A stretch of 64,000 nucleotides of DNA from DASUXA01 sp036378155 (GTDB lineage Bacteria > Actinomycetota > Actinomycetes > Mycobacteriales > Micromonosporaceae), in NCBI GenBank assembly GCA_036378155.1, contig DASUXA010000040.1:1-64000 (forward strand), written 5' to 3'. Below are positions 8,163 through 16,105 of this stretch, in pieces (within the stretch, counting starts at the first letter, position 1; every line of letters begins with the position of its first letter). Position numbers and translations under genes: made by a program. The notes below the pieces were generated by a model. It made no database searches. It was not told where the DNA came from and saw only the letters and a program-made list of their open reading frames with translations.

Positions 8163-9155
8163 GTGTCCCACCTGACCTATCCCGAGGCGATCGTCGTCGG
8201 GCTGCTGCAGGGCGTCACCGAGCTGTTCCCGGTGTCCAGCCTCGGACACAGCGTGCTGATCCCGGCGCTGATCGGCGGACGGTGGGCGGCGGACCTCAGC
8301 GTGTCCGCGCCCGAGTCGCCGTACCTGGCGTTCGTGGTCGGTCTGCACGTCGCCACCGCGTTCGCGCTGCTGGTCTTCTTCTGGCGGGACTGGGTACGCA
8401 TCGTCACCGGGCTGTACACCTCGATCCGCGATCGGCGCGTCGACAACCCGGACCAACGGCTCGGCTGGATGATCGTGATCGCCACGATCCCGGTCGGTCT
8501 GGCTGGGCTGGCGCTCGAGCACACCTTCCGTACCGTGCTGGGCCGCCCGGTGCCGGCGGCGCTGTTCCTGGTCGCCAACGGCGTGATCCTGTACACCGGG
8601 GAACGGCTGCGTCGCGGCTCGGGCGGGTCGGCGCGGCAGCCCGTGGTGGTCGCCCGCGGCGCGGGCGGGACGGTGTTCGCCTCGTCCACGGCAAGGTCGG
8701 CGGCGAGGTCGACGGTGACCTCGGCGGAGCGGCGGCGCAGCGAACAGCAGGAGGCGGTCGAGTCGGACCGGCACATCGCCGCCCGGTCGGTCAAGGACAC
8801 CACGCTGATCGGGTGCGCGCAGATCCTCGCCCTGCTGCCCGGAATCAGCCGCTCCGGCGTGACGATGGTGGCGGGGCTGCGCCGCGGGCTGTCCCACGAG
8901 GACGCCGCGCGGTTCGCGTTCCTGCTGGCCACCCCGGTCATCCTGGCAGCCGGGGTGCTGAAACTGCCGGACCTGTTCGGTCCGCTCGGCGCCGGCATCC
9001 ACGGCCAGGTCCTCGCCGGGGCGCTCGCCGCCGGGGTCGCCGCCTACCTGTCGGTACGCTTCCTCACCCGGTACTTCGAAACCCGCACGCTCACCCCGTT
9101 CGCGATCTACTGCGTGACGGCTGGGCTGATCAGCCTGGTGTGGCTCGCGCTGTAG
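8163..9155 (+). CDS. uppP: Undecaprenyl-diphosphatase UppP (BacA)
   Basis: 330 aa polytopic membrane phosphatase that recycles C55-PP to C55-P for peptidoglycan synthesis. The catalytic motifs are present: QGVTELFPVSSLGHS (Glu20, Ser25/26, His29) and LLPGISRSGVTMVAG (226-232). A hydrophilic Ala/Arg/Ser-rich insert of about 55 residues near 155-210 explains the excess over the usual 265-280 aa and probably lies in a cytoplasmic loop. GTG 8163 has AGGAG upstream. A DUF1684 gene follows 13 bp after the stop, so they may be cotranscribed. Confidence 0.95.
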   Translation: MSHLTYPEAIVVGLLQGVTELFPVSSLGHSVLIPALIGGRWAADLSVSAPESPYLAFVVGLHVATAFALLVFFWRDWVRIVTGLYTSIRDRRVDNPDQRLGWMIVIATIPVGLAGLALEHTFRTVLGRPVPAALFLVANGVILYTGERLRRGSGGSARQPVVVARGAGGTVFASSTARSAARSTVTSAERRRSEQQEAVESDRHIAARSVKDTTLIGCAQILALLPGISRSGVTMVAGLRRGLSHEDAARFAFLLATPVILAAGVLKLPDLFGPLGAGIHGQVLAGALAAGVAAYLSVRFLTRYFETRTLTPFAIYCVTAGLISLVWLAL

Positions 9156-9168
9156 GTACCGTGCCGGA

Positions 9169-9816
9169 ATGGGCACCGACGACACCCCGCCCGCGACAGC
9201 GGGCGACAGCCACGACACCCCGCCCGCGACAGCGGGCGCGAGCGACCTCGACCTGGCGGACTGGCGGGAACGCATCGCCCGGCTGTACCTGTCGGACCTC
9301 GACCTGGACGGCTGGCGCGCGGCTCGCAACCTGCTGTTCGCCGAACACCCGCAGTCGCCGATCGCCGACCGGAGCGCGTTCGTCGGACTTCGGTACTTCC
9401 CACAGAACCGGGACGCCGTCGTCGAGGCGAGCCTGCGCCCGGCATCCGGATCGCTGTCGATCGACACGGGCGGTCCGGACGGCACGGTCCGGTACCGGCG
9501 GGTCGGCGTGCTCGACACGCCGTGGGGGCCGCTGACGCTGTGGTGGATCGACGCGTACGGCGGCGGGCTGTTCCTGCCGGTACGCGACGGCACCGGCGGC
9601 GCCGAGACGTACGGGGGCGGGCGGTACCTCACCGACACGGTGAAGGGCACCTTCGGTCGCGGCGTCGTCGTGCTCGGCTCCGACCGGGTGCGGCTCGACA
9701 TGAACTACCTGTACAACCCCAGTTGCGCGTACGACGACCGGTGGGCGTGCCCGCTCGCGCCGGTCGAGAACCGGGTCGACGCGCCGATCCGCGCCGGCGA
9801 GCTGACGTACCGCTGA
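9169..9816 (+). CDS. DUF1684 domain protein
   Basis: 215 aa. Residues from about 25 onward match DUF1684: LADWRERIARLYLSDLD, the LRYFPQNRDAVVEASL strand region, FLPVRDGTGGAETYGGGRYL and the terminal MNYLYNPSCAYDDRWACPLAP. The function of the family is unknown. The N-terminal 23 residues are a low-complexity tail built from an 11-residue tandem repeat (DDTPPATAGDS type). No convincing Shine-Dalgarno is visible, but the start is only 14 bp from the uppP stop, so reinitiation is possible. Confidence 0.8.
   Translation: MGTDDTPPATAGDSHDTPPATAGASDLDLADWRERIARLYLSDLDLDGWRAARNLLFAEHPQSPIADRSAFVGLRYFPQNRDAVVEASLRPASGSLSIDTGGPDGTVRYRRVGVLDTPWGPLTLWWIDAYGGGLFLPVRDGTGGAETYGGGRYLTDTVKGTFGRGVVVLGSDRVRLDMNYLYNPSCAYDDRWACPLAPVENRVDAPIRAGELTYR
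9179..9238 (+). repeat. 33-bp tandem duplication in the DUF1684 N-terminus
   Basis: A 27-nt block starting ACGACACCCCGCCCGCGACA occurs identically at 9179 and 9212, a period of 33 bp. It keeps frame and encodes two copies of the DTPPATAG peptide. Confidence 0.85.
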
Positions 9817-9863
9817 CGCGGGCACCGCTGCGGAGTACTCGGCTGCCGCCCGCAGCAGGTTGC

Positions 9864-11750
9864 CTACTGCGCCGGTGCGCGCAGCACGGGACGCAGCGCG
9901 TCGAGTACCGACGGGTCGTCGATGGTCGACGGCACCGGCTCGTCCCGACCGTCGGCGATACCGCGCATCGTGCGCCGCAGGATCTTGCCGGAGCGGGTCT
10001 TCGGCAGCGCCGGCACCACGGCGACCGACCGGAACGCGGCGACCGGACCGATCCGGTCCCGGACCAGCGCGACCAGTTCGGCGGCGAGGTCGTCCTCGTC
10101 GACGTCGACCCCCGCCTTGAGCACCACGAAGCCGCGCGGCAACTGACCCTTCAGCGGATCGGCGACCCCGATCACCGCGCACTCGGCGACCGCCGGATGC
10201 GAGGCGAGCACCTCCTCCATGGCGCCGGTGGACAGCCGGTGACCTGCGACGTTGATCACGTCGTCGGTGCGTCCCATCACGTACAGGTAGCCGTCCTCGT
10301 CGAACCGCCCGCCGTCGCCGGTGAGGTAGTAGCCGGGGTACGTCGACAGGTACGACGCGACGAACCGGTCGTCGTCGTGCCACAACGTCGGCAGGCAGCC
10401 GGGCGGCAAAGGCAGCCGGATCACGATCGATCCTTCGACGCCGGCGGGTACCTCGGCGCCGGAGCCGTCCACGACCCGCACGTCGTAGCCGGGCGCCGGT
10501 ACCGTCGGCGAACCCGGCTTGGTTGGCATCGGCTCCAGCCCGCGCGGGTTCGCGGCGATCGGCCAGCCGGTCTCGGTCTGCCACCAGTTGTCCACCACCG
10601 GGATGCCGAGCCGCTGCCCCGCCCAGGCGTACGTCTCCGGGTCCAGCCGCTCACCGGCGAGGAACAGGGTGCGCAGCGACGACAGGTCGCGACCGGCCAT
10701 CAGGTCGCCGCTCGGGTCCTCCTTCTTGATCGCGCGCAGCGCGGTAGGCGCGGTGAACAGGACGTTCACCCTGTGCTCGGCGACCACCCGCCAGAACGCC
10801 CCGGCGTCCGGGGTGCCGACCGGCTTGCCCTCGTACAGTACGGTGGTCGCCCCGGCCAGCAGCGGCCCGTACACGATGTACGAGTGGCCGACCACCCAGC
10901 CCACGTCGGAGGCGGCCCAGTACACGTCGCCCGCGCCGATGTCGAAGATGTTCGCCATCGACCAGGCGAGGGCGACGGCGTGCCCGCCGTTGTCGCGCAC
11001 CACACCCTTCGGCTTGCCGGTCGTGCCGGAGGTGTACAGCACGTACAGCGGATCGGTGGCGGCGACGCTCACGCAGTCGGCCGGCTGCGCGCCGGCCAGC
11101 GCCTCGTCCCAGTCCAGGTCGCGCCCGGGGACAAGGTCCGCGCGGCACTGCTCGCGCTGTACCACCACGCACCGCTCCGGCTTGTGCCGAGCCTCCGCCA
11201 ACGCCTCGTCGAGCAGCGGGTGGTACGCCACGATCCGGCTGGGCTCGACCCCGCAGGAGGTGGACACGATCACCTTCGGTTCCGCGTCGTCGATGCGCAA
11301 CGCCAACTCGTGCGCGCCGAAGCCGCCGAACACGACGGAGTGGATCGCGCCCAGCCGGGCGCAGGCCAGCATCGTGATCACGGCTTCCGGCACCATCGCC
11401 GTGTACAGCAGCACCCGGTCGCCGCGCCCCACGCCCAGCCGGCGCAGCGCGCCGGCTGCCACCGCGACCCGGTCGCGCAGCTCGCGGTAGCTGTACGAGC
11501 GGACGGTACCGGTCACCGGGCTGTCGTAGACGAGCGCCGGCTGCTCGCCGCGCCCCTGCGCGACGTGCCGGTCGACGGCGTTGTAGCAGGTGTTCAGCTC
11601 GCCGTCCGGATACCACCGGTAGAACGGCGGTCGGCTGTCGTCCAGGATCCGCCGCGGCTGCCGGGTCCAGTCCACCATCGCGGCTGCCTCGCCCCAGAAG
11701 CCCTCAGGGTCGTCGATGCTGCGCCGGTATGCCTCGTGATACGCGCCCAT
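9864..11750 (-). CDS. AMP-forming acyl-CoA synthetase, propionyl-CoA synthetase-like
   Basis: 628 aa ANL-superfamily ligase. Motifs in order: the ACAS_N region (GAYHEAYRRSIDDPEGFWGEAA), P-loop-like YTSGTTGKPKGVV, VVDNWWQTETGWPI, LTGDGGRFDEDGYLYVMGR and the C-terminal catalytic Lys in KTRSGKILRR. The spacing and the YNAVDRHV / SPPFYRWYPDGELN style resemble PrpE-type propionyl-CoA synthetases more than acetyl-CoA synthetases; substrate is inferred. ATG 11750 begins just before the conserved AYHEAYRR; an in-frame ATG 14 codons upstream is possible. The gene is divergent from the DUF4389 gene. Confidence 0.9.
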   Translation of the reverse strand: MGAYHEAYRRSIDDPEGFWGEAAAMVDWTRQPRRILDDSRPPFYRWYPDGELNTCYNAVDRHVAQGRGEQPALVYDSPVTGTVRSYSYRELRDRVAVAAGALRRLGVGRGDRVLLYTAMVPEAVITMLACARLGAIHSVVFGGFGAHELALRIDDAEPKVIVSTSCGVEPSRIVAYHPLLDEALAEARHKPERCVVVQREQCRADLVPGRDLDWDEALAGAQPADCVSVAATDPLYVLYTSGTTGKPKGVVRDNGGHAVALAWSMANIFDIGAGDVYWAASDVGWVVGHSYIVYGPLLAGATTVLYEGKPVGTPDAGAFWRVVAEHRVNVLFTAPTALRAIKKEDPSGDLMAGRDLSSLRTLFLAGERLDPETYAWAGQRLGIPVVDNWWQTETGWPIAANPRGLEPMPTKPGSPTVPAPGYDVRVVDGSGAEVPAGVEGSIVIRLPLPPGCLPTLWHDDDRFVASYLSTYPGYYLTGDGGRFDEDGYLYVMGRTDDVINVAGHRLSTGAMEEVLASHPAVAECAVIGVADPLKGQLPRGFVVLKAGVDVDEDDLAAELVALVRDRIGPVAAFRSVAVVPALPKTRSGKILRRTMRGIADGRDEPVPSTIDDPSVLDALRPVLRAPAQ

Positions 11751-11971
11751 GCAGTCATCGTGCCCCGCCACAGCCGGTTGTCCAGAGGACATCGCGGTGC
11801 TCGTGCCGCGTGCCGGGTCCCGGAGTGCCCGGCCGGCGTCGCGACCGGCGATCGGCGGCGAGATCCGGGGCGAAGGTCCCGGCGGTACCGGTGCCTCGGC
11901 TCTGTGCCGGCGGTCGTCGGGGTGGACACGCTGGGGTTTGCCGGCTGCCTCGACATCTGTAGGAGGCACAG

Positions 11972-12679
11972 ATGGATGTACAAACGGCTCATGCGGCGGC
12001 GCAGCCGCCGGTCCGCGGCGGCGGGTACCCGGTGTGGCTGACCGGCGAATTCGACCGGCCGGGACGCTGGCTGTGGCTGGTGAAGTGGCTGCTGCTGATC
12101 CCGCACGTGTTCGTGCTCGTGTTCCTGTGGATCGGGTTCTTCGTGGTGACCGTGATCGCGTTCTTCGCGATCCTGTTCACCGGGCGCTACCCTCGCCCGC
12201 TGTTCGACTACTCGCTCGGCGTCATGCGCTGGACCTGGCGGGTCAACTACTACGGGTACCAGGCGCTGGGCACCGACCGGTACCCGCCGTTCACGCTCAG
12301 CGACGTGCCGGACTACCCGGCGCGGCTGGACATCGCCTACCCGGAGCGGCTCACCCGGTGGCTACCGCTGGTGAAGTGGCTGCTGATCATCCCGCACCTG
12401 CTGATCGTCGCGGCGCTGACGTCGACCGGCGGGTGGGAGGTCAACGGGAACGGCAACGGCAGCGGACTCGGTCTGCTGGCGGCGATCGTGCTGATCGTCG
12501 CGTTGGCGCTGCTGTTCGCCGCCCGGTACCCGCGCGGGCTGTTCGACCTGGTCATGGGGGTGAACAGGTGGATTGTCCGGGTCGGCGCGTACACCGCGCT
12601 GATGACCGACGCGTACCCCCCGTTCCGTCTGGATCTCGGCGGCGAGGAACCCGAACACGCCACACAGAGTGTCACGTAG
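11972..12679 (+). CDS. DUF4389 membrane protein
   Basis: 235 aa with an internal duplication. Each half begins with a WLxLVKWLLxIPH helix (WLWLVKWLLLIPHVFVLVFLW; WLPLVKWLLIIPHLLIVAALT) and ends with RYPRPLFDYSLGVMRW or RYPRGLFDLVMGVNRW followed by Y...TDRYPPFTL or TDAYPPFRL. This two-fold pattern is the DUF4389 signature; the function is unknown. There are about four TM helices and a Gly/Asn-rich loop (NGNGNGSG). AGGAGG 7 nt upstream supports ATG 11972. Confidence 0.87.
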   Translation: MDVQTAHAAAQPPVRGGGYPVWLTGEFDRPGRWLWLVKWLLLIPHVFVLVFLWIGFFVVTVIAFFAILFTGRYPRPLFDYSLGVMRWTWRVNYYGYQALGTDRYPPFTLSDVPDYPARLDIAYPERLTRWLPLVKWLLIIPHLLIVAALTSTGGWEVNGNGNGSGLGLLAAIVLIVALALLFAARYPRGLFDLVMGVNRWIVRVGAYTALMTDAYPPFRLDLGGEEPEHATQSVT

Positions 12680-12694
12680 AATGCACGATGGGTA

Positions 12695-12725
12695 ACAGGT
12701 CATCTGCCAGCAGGGCGTGACCTGC
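12695..12725 (+). other. Inverted repeat downstream of the DUF4389 gene
   Basis: CAGGTCA and TGACCTG arms about 15 nt apart, with further pairing (CTGCC/GGCG-like) in the loop, start about 20 bp past the DUF4389 stop. It could be a weak terminator or an operator for the zinc-ribbon gene; I cannot tell which. Confidence 0.35.
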
Positions 12726-12886
12726 TTACACGGCGAAATGGGGGTAGCCGTGACAGTCGTCGGTAGAGGCGGTACTCGCCGTCGGACGCGTGGAGCGCCG
12801 AGTCGTCGGCGGCGTCCGTCGACCCGCCGGAGGACGGCGCATTCACCGGTACGCGAACCGGGCGGCGCCGACCGCGGAGGTGCGCG

Positions 12887-13138
12887 ATGCTGACCCGCAG
12901 TACCAGTTGTGACGAAGGCGTCCAGTTCGATCTAGCCTGTGACGGGTGCGGCGAGATGTACGTACCACCGGAGCCGATCCGGCAGCAGCCGGTGGCGCTG
13001 TGGCGGCAGGCGCAGGTCGAGGGCTGGGCGGTGGTTCTGGACGAGGTACCACCCCACCACCTGTGTCCGCTGTGCACGGCGTACAGCCTGACGGCGGACG
13101 TCGAGGAGTTCGTCGACCGGACGGTGGCGGGCACCTGA
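12887..13138 (+). CDS. Small zinc-ribbon-like protein coupled to a nitronate monooxygenase
   Basis: 83 aa. Two CxxC pairs (CDGCGEMYVP near 18-21 and CPLCTAYS near 60-63) would form a zinc ribbon. The intervening segment VALWRQAQVEGWAVVLDEVP is Trp-rich. I do not recognise a named family. GGAGGTG lies 7 nt before ATG 12887. Its stop overlaps the putative CTG start of the following monooxygenase as CTGA, so the pair is probably coexpressed. The function is unknown; a nucleic-acid-binding or chaperone role is possible. Confidence 0.68.
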   Translation: MLTRSTSCDEGVQFDLACDGCGEMYVPPEPIRQQPVALWRQAQVEGWAVVLDEVPPHHLCPLCTAYSLTADVEEFVDRTVAGT

Positions 13139-14193
13139 CGGCACAGCCGCACCGCCTCGCCGAACGTCTCGACCTGCGCGTGCCGGTCCTGGTCGCGCCG
13201 ATGGGCGGCGGACCTTCCACGCCCGCGCTGGTCGCGGCGGTCGCCGAGGCGGGCGGCTCCGGCTTTCTGCCCGCGGGATACCTGACCCCGGACGCGGTAC
13301 GCGAGCAGGTCGGGCGCACCCGCGCGCTGACCCACCGCCCGTTCGGGGTGAACGTGTTCGTACCCGGTACCGCCCGCATCGACCGGGGGGCGCTGGACCG
13401 GTACGTCGCCCGGCTGCGCCCGGTCGCCGAACGGCTGGGCGTCGAGCCGGGCGAGCCGCGCTGGGACGACGACCGGTACACCGAAAAGATCGATCTCCTG
13501 GTCGACGACCCGGTCGCGGCAGTCAGTTTCACGTTCGGCTGCCCGTCGGCCGCCGACGTGGAACGCCTACACGCCGTCGGCACCCTGGTGATCGTCACCG
13601 TGACCAGCCCGGGACAGGCGGCGCTGGCGGAACAGGTCGGCGCCGACGCGTTGTGTGTCCAAGGCGCCGAGGCAGGCGCCCATCAGGGCGGCTTCGACGA
13701 CGACCCGGACCACCCCGCCGGATTCCACGCCCAGCCGCTCGAGCCGCTGCTGCGCGCGGTCCGGGCAGCCTCGTCGCTGCCGCTGATCGCCGCCGGCGGG
13801 CTGATGACCGGGCTGGACATCGCGGGGGTACTGGCTGCCGGGGCGGACGCCGCCCAACTCGGTACCGCCTTCCTGTGCTGTCCCGAGGCGGGCACCTCGG
13901 CGACCCACCGGCAGGCGCTGCTGGACCACCGGTACACCGAAACGACGTTCACCCGCGCGTTCACCGGTCGTACCGCACGAGCCCTGGTCAACCCGTTCGT
14001 CCGCGAGTTCACCGACGACGCGCCCGCCGGCTACCCCTGGGTACACCATCTGACCCGGCCCATCCGCGTCGCCGCGGCCCGCCGCGGCGACGCCGACACG
14101 CTGAACCTCTGGGCGGGGCAGGGCTGGCACCTGGTCCGCGACCTGCCCGCCGCCGAACTCGTCGGGGAACTCGCCGCCGAGCTGGCTTCGTAG
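13135..14193 (+). CDS. Nitronate monooxygenase-family (NPD) flavoenzyme, probable CTG start
   Basis: 352 aa FMN-binding TIM barrel. The first strand and phosphate-adjacent loop RVPVLVAPMGGGPSTPAL, the core FGVNVFVPG, SFTFGCPSAADVE, VQGAEAGAHQGG and the FMN-phosphate loop LIAAGGLMTGLDIAGVLAAG are all present. It would oxidise alkyl nitronates; the physiological substrate is unknown. No ATG, GTG or TTG yields a complete first strand. CTG 13135, overlapping the upstream stop as CTGA, is the most plausible start; GTG 13072 would add 21 residues of low-complexity sequence, and the next in-frame GTG would remove strand 1. Function confident, start uncertain. Confidence 0.86.
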   Translation: MTAQPHRLAERLDLRVPVLVAPMGGGPSTPALVAAVAEAGGSGFLPAGYLTPDAVREQVGRTRALTHRPFGVNVFVPGTARIDRGALDRYVARLRPVAERLGVEPGEPRWDDDRYTEKIDLLVDDPVAAVSFTFGCPSAADVERLHAVGTLVIVTVTSPGQAALAEQVGADALCVQGAEAGAHQGGFDDDPDHPAGFHAQPLEPLLRAVRAASSLPLIAAGGLMTGLDIAGVLAAGADAAQLGTAFLCCPEAGTSATHRQALLDHRYTETTFTRAFTGRTARALVNPFVREFTDDAPAGYPWVHHLTRPIRVAAARRGDADTLNLWAGQGWHLVRDLPAAELVGELAAELAS

Positions 14194-14243
14194 CGCGCTC
14201 CCAGTCGGCAGCCCGCCGCGGCGGGACGGGTCACGACAGGCGC

Positions 14244-14279
14244 ACACCCCTCGTGGTGTACGTACACCACAAGGGGTGT
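14244..14279. terminator. 36-bp near-perfect palindrome between convergent genes
   Basis: Two 18-nt arms (14244-14261 and 14262-14279) pair with a single mismatch and no spacer; the centre is GTACGTAC. It lies about 50 bp past the monooxygenase stop and about 100 bp past the DUF885 stop on the other strand, so a bidirectional terminator is the simplest reading. A dimeric-protein operator is possible. Confidence 0.65.
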
Positions 14280-14319
14280 CGGGTTCATCCGGCACACCTG
14301 CCGGCGCGGCGGAGTCCCG

Positions 14320-14405
14320 CTCACCAGGCGGCGGTACGCGCCGCCCCCACTCACCAGGCGGCGGTACGCGCCGCCAATGCTCACCAGGCGGCGGTACGCG
14401 CCGCC
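14320..14405. repeat. Three copies of a 30-bp tandem repeat at the DUF885 3' end
   Basis: TCACCAGGCGGCGGTACGCG plus CCGCC recurs at 14321, 14351 and 14381 with a 30-bp period and only 4 variable bases. The third copy is the last 10 codons of the DUF885 gene (ARTAAW-stop read on the minus strand); the other two lie beyond its stop and are untranslated. Confidence 0.9.
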
Positions 14406-16048
14406 AACGCGTCGGCGAACGTGGACAGCCCCGCGGGACCGATCGCGAGCGCCTCGCTGTGCCAGCGCCGCAGGTCGAACCGGTCCCCCAGGTCGCGGCG
14501 CGCCGCCTCGCGCGCCGCCAGCCACGCCCGCTCGCCCAGCTTGTACGCCGTCGCCTGGGCGGGCCAGCCGCAGTACCGGGACACCTCGCTGTACACCCGG
14601 TGCTCGGCTTCCCGCGCCCGCTCGCGCATCACCCGCTCGGCGACCTCGAACGTCCAGCGCGACCCGTACCGGGGCACCTCCCGCTCCGGCATCGGCAGGT
14701 CGAGATGCAGCCCGATGTCGATGATCACGCGCGCCGCGCGCATCGCCTGCGCCTTGAGCATGCCCAGCCGCTGACCCGGACGGGTGTACCAGCCGAGTTC
14801 GTCGGCGAAGCGCTCGGCGTACAGCGCCCAGCCCTCGCTGTGCCCGCTCACCCCGGTGACCCGGCTGAACCGGGACAGCGAGTCGCCCGCCAGCCGGGCG
14901 GTACCGACCTGGAGATGGTGACCCGGCACGCCCTCGTGGAACACCGTGGTCAGTTCCTCCCAGATGGTGAACCGCTGCCGCCCCGCGACCGACCACCAGG
15001 TGCGCCCCGGTCGGGTGCCGTCCTCGGTCGGGCCGGTGTAGTACACCCCGGCGGTACCGGAGTCCGGGGCGAGCACCACCTCGACCCGGCGCAGCGCCGG
15101 GTCGAGGTCGAAATGCACCCCGTCGAGCCGCTCGATCGCCCGGTCGTGCTGGTCCTGCAGCCACGCGCGGTACGCGTCCGGTCCGTCGACGTACTCGCTG
15201 CCGTCCAGCAGCGCCTCGACCTCGTCGAGCGTCGCGCCGGTCCGGATCGCGGCCGCCTCGGCGACCATCTGCTCCTCCAGCCGGTACAGCTCAGCCCAGC
15301 CCCACTCGTACGCCTCGACCGGGTCGACGTCGGCGCCCAGCGCCATCCGGCTCCAGATCCGGTACCGGTCGGCGCCCACACCGTCCCGCTCGGTCGCCTG
15401 CGGCGCGTACCGGTCGCGCAGGAACCGGGCGGTCTCCTGGTACGCGCCGTGCGCCAGCCGGGCCGCGTCCTCCAGTTCGGCGCGCAGCGGACCGTCGCCG
15501 TACGAGGCGACCAGCGCCGCGTGGGTCGGGGTGCGCCCGCCCGTGCCGGCGTACGTGTCCGCCTGAATCGCCGCGTCGAGCGCCTGCCGCCGCGACGCGA
15601 CCAGACCGCGGGCGAGTCCTTCCCGCAGCGCGTCGCGCCAGGTGCCCAACGCCCGCGGTACGTCGCGCAGCCGACCCGCCACCAGCCGCCAGCCGTCGTC
15701 GTCGCGGTGCGCGATCATGTCCACGCTGTCGCGTAGCGACTGGACCAGGCCGAACGAGGCGCGTACGTCGCGCATCCACTCCCCCGCGTCGTACCAGGCG
15801 AGGTCGGCGGACAGCCGTTCCCGCAGGTGCGCGGCGGCGATGCGGTCCGCGTCGCCGACCGGTTCGAGGACGTCCAGCCGGCGCAGGGTGGTACGGATCA
15901 GCGTGGCGCGCGCCCCCGCCCCCTCGGGTCCGAAGTCACCCGCCTCGCCGTCGTATCCGGGCACCCCGCGCATGGTCGCGAAGACCGGGTGCAGGGCGGC
16001 ATAGCTCGTGACGTACTCGTCGCACAGGTCGAAGATCGGGCTCGGCAC
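14381..16048 (-). CDS. DUF885 family metallopeptidase-like protein
   Basis: 555 aa. The zinc-peptidase motif HEGVPGHH (371-378) with the downstream GHSEGWALYAERFADELG is the hallmark of DUF885, a predicted intracellular carboxypeptidase/aminopeptidase related to M2/M3-like enzymes. No signal peptide is visible, so it is cytoplasmic. GTG 16048 has AGGGTGG upstream and gives VPSPIFDLCDEYV at the N-terminus. The last ten codons belong to a 30-bp tandem repeat whose extra copies lie beyond the stop. Substrate unknown. Confidence 0.9.
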   Translation of the reverse strand: MPSPIFDLCDEYVTSYAALHPVFATMRGVPGYDGEAGDFGPEGAGARATLIRTTLRRLDVLEPVGDADRIAAAHLRERLSADLAWYDAGEWMRDVRASFGLVQSLRDSVDMIAHRDDDGWRLVAGRLRDVPRALGTWRDALREGLARGLVASRRQALDAAIQADTYAGTGGRTPTHAALVASYGDGPLRAELEDAARLAHGAYQETARFLRDRYAPQATERDGVGADRYRIWSRMALGADVDPVEAYEWGWAELYRLEEQMVAEAAAIRTGATLDEVEALLDGSEYVDGPDAYRAWLQDQHDRAIERLDGVHFDLDPALRRVEVVLAPDSGTAGVYYTGPTEDGTRPGRTWWSVAGRQRFTIWEELTTVFHEGVPGHHLQVGTARLAGDSLSRFSRVTGVSGHSEGWALYAERFADELGWYTRPGQRLGMLKAQAMRAARVIIDIGLHLDLPMPEREVPRYGSRWTFEVAERVMRERAREAEHRVYSEVSRYCGWPAQATAYKLGERAWLAAREAARRDLGDRFDLRRWHSEALAIGPAGLSTFADALAARTAAW

Positions 16049-16105
16049 GCCGACCACCCTAACCACGACCGGGCCCACGCGCGTCGGCAGGCACCTTCCG
16101 GCAGG

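Noticed and set aside
9522..12041. Very long open frame antisense to the acyl-CoA synthetase, and similar long antisense frames elsewhere
   Set aside because: They are by-products of high G+C: Arg/Gly/Pro/His-rich translations with no motif, lying opposite genes with intact catalytic motifs.
14244..14279. Palindrome as a chromosomal dif-like or attachment site
   Set aside because: It does not resemble the asymmetric dif arms bound by XerC/XerD, and its position between convergent genes fits a terminator better.
14320..14405. Possible CRISPR array (three 30-bp repeats)
   Set aside because: Units are directly adjacent with only 4 variable bases, have no unique spacers, no cas genes lie nearby, and one unit is the coding end of the DUF885 gene.
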